Source: an uncultured Bacteroidia bacterium
GTDB taxonomy: Bacteria; Bacteroidota; Bacteroidia; Bacteroidales; Prolixibacteraceae
Length of the DNA stretch: 55,398 nucleotides
Assembly (NCBI GenBank): GCA_903918045.1
Contig: CAIXCY010000069.1
Location: forward strand, 1-55,398
Direction: 5' to 3'
Part shown: in pieces, positions 25,253 to 33,000 of the stretch
Position numbering within the stretch: the first letter of the stretch is position 1
Layout: every line of letters begins with the position of its first letter
Made by a program: the position numbers and the translations under genes
Notes under the pieces: generated by a model
Database searches by the model: none
Told to the model about the DNA's origin: nothing
The model's input: only the letters and a program-made list of their open reading frames with translations

Positions 25253-25260
25253 CAAATATA
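25253..25260 (-). promoter_or_regulatory. Promoter -7 element for the MFS gene
   Basis: TATATTTG on the minus strand matches TAnnTTTG. It predicts a 5' leader of about 160 nt. No TTG is present at 19 nt. A GTTCTGTTCTGTTC tract lies just upstream. Confidence 0.45.
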
Positions 25261-25319
25261 AAAAAAATCAGAACAGAACAGAACGCAACTTATATTTTGA
25301 GAAAATTATTATTTAAATC

Positions 25320-25363
25320 AATAAAGGGGGTGAAATAAATTTAATTATTTCACCCCCTTTATT
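25320..25363 (-). terminator. Terminator hairpin after the lemA-TPM operon
   Basis: Perfect 19-bp inverted repeat with core GGGGGTGAAATAA and a 6-nt loop (25339-25344). On the minus strand it follows the TPM gene by about 140 nt and is succeeded by a T-rich run. Confidence 0.8.
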
Positions 25364-25456
25364 GTTGGGTTTTATCCGGCTAGGAAGGTTAATAAAGAGA
25401 GTAAATAAGGTGTGTAAGACCTGATTTACAATTTTTTATTTTTTTACAAAAATACC

Positions 25457-25505
25457 CAATTGCCGAATTGCCATGATTGCCAAATCGTCGAATTGCCTAA
25501 TTACC
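25457..25505. repeat. ATTGCC-phased 8-9-nt array
   Basis: ATTGCC or close variants begin at 25459, 25467, 25476, 25484, 25492 and 25500, spacings 8, 9, 8, 8 and 8. The array runs into the stop codon of the minus-strand TPM gene (25501-25503). Confidence 0.7.
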
Positions 25506-26328
25506 ATGAACCACCCGCGCCACCTCCACCGAAGCTTCCACCTCCGAAGCCTCCGAAACTGTCTCCGCCGGAATCACCACCGCCGCCTGAAAAATCGTTC
25601 CATGAACCGCTGTTTCGTCCGCCGCCACCTAGCAGATCCATTAGCAGCAGGGTACCCAGAAATCCCTGGCCACTACTGACTCCATAAGCGTTTGTTCTGC
25701 GACGGAAAAGAAAAATTATGGCTAGGACAATCATAATTACTATGAATCCTCCGGAACCTGATTTACCTTTTTTTCTTGCCGCTTTAACATACTGATCAGC
25801 TGTGAATTCACCAGCGGTTAGAGATATCAGGACATCTGTACTTTTATCAAGACCAGAAAAATAGTCGTTTTGTTTGAATGCTGGCAGGAGCTCCTCCCTG
25901 ATCAATGCCTGGCTTGCCACGGCATCAGGGACAACGGCCTCGAGACCATAGCCCACAGCAACATATACTTCACCCTGTTCATTGGCAATCTTTGGTTTAA
26001 CAAGGATTAGTATTCCGTTATTTTTCCCTTTCTGTCCGATTCCCCATTGTTCGGAGAGTTTCGTTGCGTAATCGGCTTTGTCATATCCAGAAAGGCTTTT
26101 AACCGTTACTATAGCGATCTGGGTTGAGGTTTTCTGGTAGAAACTGACCAGTTTATTTTCAAGCGCACCATTTTGGCTTGCAGAAAGGAGTCCGGCAAAG
26201 TCATTCACAAGTCGGGGAGGATCCGGGCGAACCGGAAATTCGCTCTGTGCGTATGAAATCTGGCAGAAAATAAGCGCTGTCAATAGGGTAAAAAGCGCAG
26301 TTTTAAGTTTCAAAGTAAAGTATCTCAT
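25501..26328 (-). CDS. TPM-domain exported protein with Gly-rich tail (YgcG-like)
   Basis: A 275-residue protein with signal peptide (FTLKLKTALFTLLTALIFCQ, cut near YAQ). The TPM domain (about 33-180) starts VRPDPPRLVNDFAGLLSASQ and includes TQIAIVTVKSL and LSEQWGIGQKGKNNGILILV. One membrane helix follows (about 193-210), then a low-complexity tail of Gly, Ser and Phe ending GGGGAGGSW. This is the architecture of YgcG/psb32-like proteins; the role is unclear, with envelope protein repair or folding proposed for relatives. Its ATG overlaps the upstream stop by 1 nt (TAATG), so translation is coupled. The GC-rich tail produces a proline-rich antisense frame that is not a gene. Confidence 0.88.
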   Translation of the reverse strand: MRYFTLKLKTALFTLLTALIFCQISYAQSEFPVRPDPPRLVNDFAGLLSASQNGALENKLVSFYQKTSTQIAIVTVKSLSGYDKADYATKLSEQWGIGQKGKNNGILILVKPKIANEQGEVYVAVGYGLEAVVPDAVASQALIREELLPAFKQNDYFSGLDKSTDVLISLTAGEFTADQYVKAARKKGKSGSGGFIVIMIVLAIIFLFRRRTNAYGVSSGQGFLGTLLLMDLLGGGGRNSGSWNDFSGGGGDSGGDSFGGFGGGSFGGGGAGGSW

Positions 26329-26765
26329 TATTTTCCGTATGAAATTTCGTCCGATAGTTCATTGGTATCATCGCTCTGCCAGGGGAAATACTGTTTAAGA
26401 TGTTCACCTGTTTTTTCGATTCCAGTAATTATACCCTGAGCAAATTCCCCCTTGCTGAAATGGCTGATCATAGTCTCCTTGATTGCATTCCAGAAACCTT
26501 CGGGAACGACCTTATTAATTCCGGAGTCACCAATGATTGCAAATTTACGGTCGTTAATGGAGAGGTAAATCAGCACTCCGTTACGCTCCTTGGTTTCGTG
26601 CATCTTAAGCTTTTTAAAGAGCCATGCTGCCCTGTCAAGTACCTCCTGTTTGCAGGCACTTTCGATATGGACACGAACCTCGCCGCTTGTTTGATGTTCT
26701 GCACCTTCAATAGCTTCTTTGATTAACCGCTCATTCTCTTTCCCGAGAAAATCTTTAGGGTTCAT
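26328..26765 (-). CDS. TPM-domain protein, short
   Basis: A 145-residue TPM-domain protein without signal peptide: NPKDFLGKENERLIKEAIEG at the start, HQTSGEVRVHIES, ERNGVLIYLSINDRKFAIIG, DSGINKVVPEGFW and FSKGEFAQGIITGIEKTGEH. The frame runs back to 26957, but the extra 64 residues are basic, lie wholly over the lemA gene and lack family similarity, so I start at the ATG at 26765, 10 nt after lemA. It lies between lemA and the larger TPM gene, coupled to the latter. Many Bacteroidota encode this lemA-TPM-TPM order. Biochemical role unknown. Confidence 0.87.
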   Translation of the reverse strand: MNPKDFLGKENERLIKEAIEGAEHQTSGEVRVHIESACKQEVLDRAAWLFKKLKMHETKERNGVLIYLSINDRKFAIIGDSGINKVVPEGFWNAIKETMISHFSKGEFAQGIITGIEKTGEHLKQYFPWQSDDTNELSDEISYGK

Positions 26766-26775
26766 AACCGAACAA

Positions 26776-27369
26776 TTAAAATTGAACCTTTGGCGCTTTT
26801 TCAGCCCCTTTTTCCGCTTCAAAATAAGCTTTCTTCTCAAAATTTCGCATCGAAGCGATGAACATCTGTGGGAACTGGCGGATGTAGGTGTTATAACTTC
26901 TGGCAACTTCATTGAATTTTTGTCGTTCGACGGTAATCCGGTTTTCAGTCCCCTCAAGCTGCGCCTGAAGATTTAAAAATCCTTCATTAGCCTTCAGATC
27001 CGGGTATTTCTCCATCACGACCATTAAGCGTCCCAATGCCGATGATAATCCACCCTGGGCTTCCTGGAACTGTTTCATTGAAGCAGTTGTAAGCTTTGTA
27101 GGATCTACGGTGACCTGAGTTGCTTTAGCACGCGCCTCAATAACTGCTGTTAGGGTCGATTTCTCGAAGTCTGCATAACCTTTGACTGTATTAACAAGGT
27201 TTGGGATCAGGTCAGAACGGCGCTGATAGACATTTTCCACCTGTGACCATGATGCGGCAACCCCTTCATCCATCGTTACCATCTTATTTGCGGTTGAGAT
27301 TCCCCACTGAAATCCCCAAAACAACAGAACTACAATTACAATCAGTACAATTATTCCTGTTCTTTTCAT
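26776..27369 (-). CDS. lemA: LemA family protein (second copy)
   Basis: A 197-residue LemA protein: N-terminal anchor (MKRTGIIVLIVIVVLLFWGF), then MVTMDEGVAASWSQVENVYQ, RRSDLIPNLVNTVKGYADFE, VVMEKYPDLKANEGFLNLQA and RSYNTYIRQFP. It is only moderately similar to the LemA at 10827, so the two are old paralogues. It is the first gene of a three-gene operon with two TPM-domain proteins. No exact -7 box was found in the 150 bases upstream. Confidence 0.92.
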   Translation of the reverse strand: MKRTGIIVLIVIVVLLFWGFQWGISTANKMVTMDEGVAASWSQVENVYQRRSDLIPNLVNTVKGYADFEKSTLTAVIEARAKATQVTVDPTKLTTASMKQFQEAQGGLSSALGRLMVVMEKYPDLKANEGFLNLQAQLEGTENRITVERQKFNEVARSYNTYIRQFPQMFIASMRNFEKKAYFEAEKGAEKAPKVQF

Positions 27370-27518
27370 CTTTTCTTACTTTTTAAATTAAATAGAACTA
27401 TTAAATTCCAATTCGGGTGTGAAGTTAAACAACAAAATAAGATTGGTAATAGTTTTGACATTAATAATTTATTTGATCCGGATTTACTTAACTTTAGACC
27501 ACATCTAATGGCTAGTTT

Positions 27519-28922
27519 ATGAAAATAAAATTCCTCGGTGCTGCACGCGAAGTTACGGGCAGCAAAACACTTATCACCCTTGATAACGGCAAGAAAATAC
27601 TCCTGGACTGCGGTATGTTTCAGGGAAAAGGGCAGGAGACCGACCAGATGAACCGAAATCTTGGTTTTGAGCCCAGAGAGATCGATCATATCATCCTTTC
27701 ACATGCTCATATCGATCACTCTGGTCTGATCCCCTATGTTTACCGACTTGGATTCAGGGGTTCGGTTATTTGCACCAATGCCACGCGCGATCTTTGTGCA
27801 ATTATGCTTGCCGACAGCGGGCATATCCAGGAAAGTGATACTCAAATGCACAATAAAAAACGGGCGCGTCAGGGGTTGGAACCTGTTGAACCGATCTACG
27901 TTAAGGAGGACGCTCTGCGCTGCATGGAACTTTTCATCGGAACAGCCTCAAACCGGAAATTTTATATCAGTGACAACGTCAAGGTGCGATTCACAACAAC
28001 CGGACATCTGTTGGGGGCAGGAGCCGCTGTTATTGAAATAACGGAAAACGGGAAAGTCACAAAAATAGGTTATACCGGCGATATCGGCCGCCCGTCAAGC
28101 AGAATTCTTAAATCTCCCGAACCTTTTGCCCAGGTCGATTACCTGATTACGGAAGCGACATACGGCAACAGGTTGCATCCTCATATCAAAGCTGCAGAAG
28201 AAGATCTGCTGCGTGTTGTCAAAGAGGCGTGTGTTGACCGTGGCGGGAAACTGATCATTCCCTCCTTTGCAATTGGCAGAACCCAGGAACTGGTCTACTC
28301 GCTGAATAATTTTTTCAATGAGGGGCGATTGCCAAAGGTGCAGATATACGTTGACAGTCCGCTGGCAGTTAATGCCACAGACATTTTTCGGATGCACCCC
28401 GAATGTTTCAACAAAGAGTTAATTGAAGTATTGGTCTATGACGATGATGCATTTGGCTTCAATTCGCTCCATTATGTGAAGACTTCCCAGGAATCAAAGA
28501 AATTAAATAAAATTAAAAAGCCGTGTGTGATTATCTCTGCATCAGGGATGATGGAAGCCGGGCGGATCAAGCACCACCTGGCAAATAACATTTCAAACCC
28601 CAGGAATACAATTTTATGTGTTGGGTATTGTGCTCCGAGGACCTTAGGTGCAAAAATTATCAATGGGGATTCTGTAGTCTCAATCTTTGGCGTTAAATAT
28701 GCAGTAAATGCTACAATTGAACGGATTGAAGCATTCAGTGGACATGGAGATTATAACGAAATGCTCGATTATCTTAAATGCCAGGACAAGAAACAGATCA
28801 GGAAGACGTTTCTGGTCCATGGGGATTACGAAGCTCAGTTGTTTTATAAGGAAAAGATGATTGAAGCAGGGTTCGGGGATATCGAAATCCCGGAGTCGGG
28901 GAAAGAGTTTGTACTGGACTAA
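27519..28922 (+). CDS. MBL-fold beta-CASP RNA metallo-hydrolase
   Basis: A 467-residue metallo-beta-lactamase/beta-CASP nuclease, similar to bacterial relatives of CPSF-73/Ysh1. Zinc motif 2 is LSHAHIDHSG (about 60-69), and GHLLGAGAAVIEI and GYTGDIGR supply further ligands. The beta-CASP part has SFAIGRTQELVYSLNNF, ISASGMMEAGRIKHHLAN (motif B region) and FSGHGDYNEML, with VHGD near the C-terminus. The C-terminal RMMBL-like segment is short. Activity would be endo- or exoribonucleolytic on unknown RNAs; some family members instead carry other hydrolase activities. Stands alone, divergent from the lemA operon and convergent with marR. Confidence 0.92.
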   Translation: MKIKFLGAAREVTGSKTLITLDNGKKILLDCGMFQGKGQETDQMNRNLGFEPREIDHIILSHAHIDHSGLIPYVYRLGFRGSVICTNATRDLCAIMLADSGHIQESDTQMHNKKRARQGLEPVEPIYVKEDALRCMELFIGTASNRKFYISDNVKVRFTTTGHLLGAGAAVIEITENGKVTKIGYTGDIGRPSSRILKSPEPFAQVDYLITEATYGNRLHPHIKAAEEDLLRVVKEACVDRGGKLIIPSFAIGRTQELVYSLNNFFNEGRLPKVQIYVDSPLAVNATDIFRMHPECFNKELIEVLVYDDDAFGFNSLHYVKTSQESKKLNKIKKPCVIISASGMMEAGRIKHHLANNISNPRNTILCVGYCAPRTLGAKIINGDSVVSIFGVKYAVNATIERIEAFSGHGDYNEMLDYLKCQDKKQIRKTFLVHGDYEAQLFYKEKMIEAGFGDIEIPESGKEFVLD

Positions 28923-28963
28923 ATTTAGCTCGTCAAAAGTTTGAAGATTAGTTATATAACAGT

Positions 28964-29425
28964 TTACCCCACATTGTTTGTTCTGATTTTATCCAGAAGT
29001 TGGTTGAAAAGGATAATTTCAGATTTGGAAAGCTTATTTAAAAGTGTATCAGCTTTCTTTTCACAATCAAACAGTCGGTCTAGTAAGGCAAGTCCTAACT
29101 CTGTAATCTCTATCGTTTTTAATCTTCGGTCGTCAGGATTCTCCTTTCTGCTGATCAGTTGCTTGTCGTAAAGGCGGTCGACAATCCTGCTCACGTCTGA
29201 ATCTTTATCGAGCATCCGATCTTTGATGAATCCGATACAAAGGGGCGCTTCTGAACGAAAGCCACGCAAGATACGGAGCACATTATATTGTTGCTCTGTA
29301 ATGTTATGCGCCTTTAGCGATTGAAAAAATTCATAACTTAACTGTTTTGCAGTGTAGGTAAGGTTTATCAATCCCTTGTGATAATCGTTCCGGAAACGCC
29401 CCTTTAATTCGTCTTCAATAGTCAT
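28964..29425 (-). CDS. MarR family transcriptional regulator
   Basis: A 153-residue winged-helix regulator. The recognition region is IKDRMLDKDSDVSRIVDRLY (about 65-84), and the wing is LISRKENPDDRRLKTIEITE, with the DxRR motif of the family. It follows doxX by 6 nt, so it is probably the repressor of its own operon. A 14-bp palindrome in the promoter region at 29905-29918 is a candidate operator. The ligand is unknown; small phenolics or oxidants are common for the family. Confidence 0.92.
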   Translation of the reverse strand: MTIEDELKGRFRNDYHKGLINLTYTAKQLSYEFFQSLKAHNITEQQYNVLRILRGFRSEAPLCIGFIKDRMLDKDSDVSRIVDRLYDKQLISRKENPDDRRLKTIEITELGLALLDRLFDCEKKADTLLNKLSKSEIILFNQLLDKIRTNNVG

Positions 29426-29431
29426 AAAAAA

Positions 29432-29785
29432 TTATTTAATAAGGTCCGGATTTCTTATTATTCCAACTGTCCAAACTAAGATTAAAACAACAGCGGGCAT
29501 CATTATGCTCATCCCGGCGGTCATATGGATGATGATCGCACCTCCCATGTATGAACTAAGTAACAACGTTCCAATTTTATTTGTTTTGGGGAAAAGGAAT
29601 AAAAAGGCTGAAGCCAGTTCGCCAAGGGCAATAATGATACGCCAATCGCCCAGATGCATTTGCGCCATTTGTTCGGGATGAAGGAATAATTTGCCACTTG
29701 CACTATAAATGTATAGGGCCGTTAATAGTCCTGAAATGATCCATGCTGCAATTTTTGCTGGTTTTGAAATTTCCGCTGTTTTCAT
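29432..29785 (-). CDS. DoxX family membrane protein
   Basis: A 117-residue protein with four membrane helices (about 9-27, 45-63, 69-86 and 90-108). The family motif includes YIYSASGKLFLHPEQMAQMH near the first loop and ASAFLFLFPKTNKIGTLLLS. DoxX-like proteins are linked to quinone or thiol redox handling, but this short type has no assigned reaction. It is first in an operon with a MarR regulator, a common arrangement for stress- or electrophile-inducible membrane proteins. Confidence 0.88.
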   Translation of the reverse strand: MKTAEISKPAKIAAWIISGLLTALYIYSASGKLFLHPEQMAQMHLGDWRIIIALGELASAFLFLFPKTNKIGTLLLSSYMGGAIIIHMTAGMSIMMPAVVLILVWTVGIIRNPDLIK

Positions 29786-29883
29786 AATTTTAATTTTTAG
29801 TTTTTAATAATTGTCTATTTTTAGTTAAATAACCTTCCAGATCGGCTTTGTTTATAAGGCTAGGAATTATCATAACTTCCTTA

Positions 29884-29891
29884 CAAATATA
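29884..29891 (-). promoter_or_regulatory. Promoter -7 element for doxX-marR
   Basis: TATATTTG on the minus strand, with TTA (29911-29913) instead of TTG at exactly 19 nt. It predicts a leader of about 90 nt before doxX. Confidence 0.55.
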
Positions 29892-29904
29892 TGGAACAAC
29901 AATG

Positions 29905-29918
29905 CATGTTTAAACATG
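29905..29918. promoter_or_regulatory. Candidate MarR operator palindrome
   Basis: CATGTTTAAACATG is a perfect 14-bp palindrome covering the -33 region of the doxX-marR promoter. MarR proteins usually bind palindromes of this size in their own promoters and repress by blocking polymerase. Confidence 0.4.
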
Positions 29919-30020
29919 TAAAGATAAATAATGTAATTGAAAGGCTAAATTCTTCCAAATCCTTTAATCGCGTTCAACTTAAGTGACTCATGATTATCTT
30001 GCCTTATGAATCTGGAATAC

Positions 30021-33000
30021 CTATTTTCTGCCGGGAACCTGACTACTGTAATGTAGCAAAGGCAGATTTCCTTTTGAATTAATTCCGAGGGTTTTTAAAG
30101 GAATCACGTTTCCAATCCCGAAATTGATTGCCCATTGTGTGAAATCATTTACCGATACCTGACCATCTCCATCGATGTCAGACGAAAGATAAATTAAAGT
30201 CTTGCCAAAGTCCGTCGCCCATTGTGTGAAATCATTCACCGAAATAGAGGCATCTCCATCGGCATTTCCACTGACCATCCCAAAAATTCCCAGGATTAAT
30301 TGCTTATAACCTGCAGAATTTCCGTAAGACTTTGTAATAGCATCCGAAAAATTATAGGTATAGTCATTGCAATTGGCACTCATTCCTACTGAACTCATGA
30401 TAGAAATGTGATTGCGGTGGTGGATAATCACATACAGGTTGCCGTTGATTACAGGATTGCCGATCGTTGGTTTACTGATGCCGTCCAGATCGGTGATCGT
30501 ACCATCTGATTTAAGAAAATAGGCTCTTGGCCATCCCTGCAAAAGGGTTCCCGGGAGTGCTGCATCAGGAGTCGCCGCCTGCCGGAGTTCAACAAGAACC
30601 CAGTCAACCGCCTGTACGGGAACTGAAACAACACTTTCATTCCCACTATAATTCCATGGCGCAACATTGTAAGGCTGAGTGATTGGAATAAGAGACTTGT
30701 CATTTAGCGTTAAGTTCATTGAACTAGTTGCAGCATTGAATTCTCCCTCAAGAAATACCGAAACATTCAGCTGTTTATTTAGGGGAGGTTGTGCATTGAT
30801 AATCGCAATAGCAGAAGCTGGGGAAATACACCCTTGTGCATCAGTTACGGTGAAAGTATAGGTTCCGGGTGGCAAATTGCTGAATGTTCCATTTGTGCCG
30901 GTACCCGTCAGGGTTGTATTGGTTAGCGATTCAGTCAGGGTCCAGGTCCCGGAGGCAGGTAATCCGCTCAATGCAACACTCCCGGTGGCCGTGGAACAGG
31001 TTGGCTGGGTGATGATTCCCGGAATTGGGACATTCGGAGCTGAAACCGTTGCGGTAACATCAAACCGCGCAATGCTTTCGCAGCTGCTCACTGTTTGGCT
31101 TGCGTAATAATGATTACCATTGACAAGAGGAGTTGAAGGGAGAAGTATTAATCCTCCGGTTAGAGCATCATACCATGTTATTGCTGTACCTGTTGCCGAT
31201 AAGCTGGCAACTGTAGGAGCGGCAGAGAGGCAGAATGTCTGAGCCGCTGCACCAGTTGGGGCAGCGGGAGGAGTACAGATAATATTCAATGTATAATCTT
31301 CCACTTCACCATACAGGGAATTGCCGCAGGAGGTTGAATTTGAGCCGTATCCCGATCCTGTATAGGTTACTCTAATTCTCATGCGGGTTGTACCGCTGGT
31401 AGTCCCGATGGGGGGAGTGATCGTTGCTGTTATTGGATTGGTTCCGGTTGGGACAGATGATACATACACATTCTCACCGGAATCGGAGAAATCCCCATTC
31501 TTATTCCAATCCACCCAAATGAAAATTTGATCCGCACGGTAATTTGGATTATAAGTTACCTTGGCAGGGTAACTTATTCCGGTTCCCATCGTGGTTTGTG
31601 CTGATGTATAATCTGAATAACCGTTTGTTCCGGCTGTGGAGGTCTGATCAATGGATCCAACTACAACATGCGTAATATAGGTTGTGCCAGGGGAAGTTGA
31701 CCCTGCAGCACAGTAACTCACGGAGGTAATAGTCCGGTTTCCTGCAGGGGATGAAATGGAAGGTGTTTTCGCCGTACCTACCGTTATGGAGGAACAACTG
31801 GCGTCCAGAACATCATTTAATACGGCTGTGGGTGCGACGTCATATGCAAGCCAGAAGTAATTTGTGCCCGCATTTAAAGTTTGAGTTCCGGTGAACGTAA
31901 AGACTCCATTAGGTGCGATCACAGCAGATCCAAATTGTGTAGCTGTTGCAAATGTGTTATCAAATCCAGAGTAAAAAAGTCGGGCATTTGAAATGTCAAC
32001 TATCGGATTTGTAGAGCCGGTAGTATTAAAAGTAAAGGAAGTTGCACTTAAAGGCGATAGCGTACCGTCAGTAACAACCTGCACCCCTATTATTTCCTGA
32101 TTTGCCTGATTCGGAAATACATTTGCGGTCTTATTTTGAGTCGTAGTACTGGAAACAAAGTTCATTGAGGTGGGTGAATAATAAACAGGTGATTCCCAAA
32201 GACCTCTGCCATAAGTTGCAACTCTTAATTTGCTGTTCTGAGGAAGGGGAGCATAGTAAAATTCCAGTTCACCAACCGATACATTCGGAAGGCTGGTGTT
32301 GTAAGCTATCCAATTGTCAGTCCCTTTCTTAAAATAAACTCCTACTTCGGTCCCTGCATATAATTGTACTTCAGTATTAACCTGTTTATTCTGGACAATT
32401 GTATAAACAGGCAGGGAAGGCAAGCCTGCCGAGAGATTAGTCCATGTTGTACCACCGTCTATCGATTGGTATACTTTCGTAGCATTATATCCGCTGAGCG
32501 TAACCCATAGGGTATTTTGATCATCATTTTTAACCGTAATGTAAGTAATATTGCCTGAGCCGACAGGAAGGGTTCCCGTTATTGTGGTCCATGTTGATCC
32601 GCCGTCAGGAGTTTTCCAGATAACCGAAGGACTGGCAACATATAACACCTGTGTATTCGAAGGGGCAATTGCCATGGAACGGATTTTAGATGAGGTATTC
32701 ATCGTCGAAATTTTGGTCCAGGAATCTCCCCTGTTTGTCGTTTTCCAGATATCTGAATAGCCCAGATATAAAATCTGTGGATTGAGTGGGTCAATGATAT
32801 AGGGGGAGACCCATGCACCTGTACTTCCAAGACCTCCGGGGATATTTGCCGAAATATCTGTTGATGAATTCCAGTGGTCTGTAGTTCTGTCCAGTTGTCC
32901 GTTAGTATAGGTACCGTATTGAATATTTGCATCTGTATAGTCGATTAAACATTCCATTCCATCGCCACCTTTTACATCATTCCATGAACCACCTGACAAT

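Larger units (their letters stand above)
25086..25500. other. Intergenic region upstream of the MFS gene
   Basis: These 415 bases contain the MFS promoter and leader (25086-25290), a tandem GAACA run (25270-25283), a strong hairpin (25320-25363) and an ATTGCC-phased array (25457-25505). No gene is apparent. Confidence 0.6.

Noticed and set aside
5680-25505. CRISPR array reading of the phased repeats
   Set aside because: Units are only 7-8 nt with no spacers, and no cas genes are present.
25460-25687. Proline-rich 75-codon plus-strand frame
   Set aside because: It is the antisense of the Gly-rich tail of the TPM protein; composition is explained by that tail.
26766-26957. N-terminal extension of the short TPM protein
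   Set aside because: It lies entirely within lemA, is basic and unlike TPM proteins; the ATG at 26765 gives the normal N-terminus.
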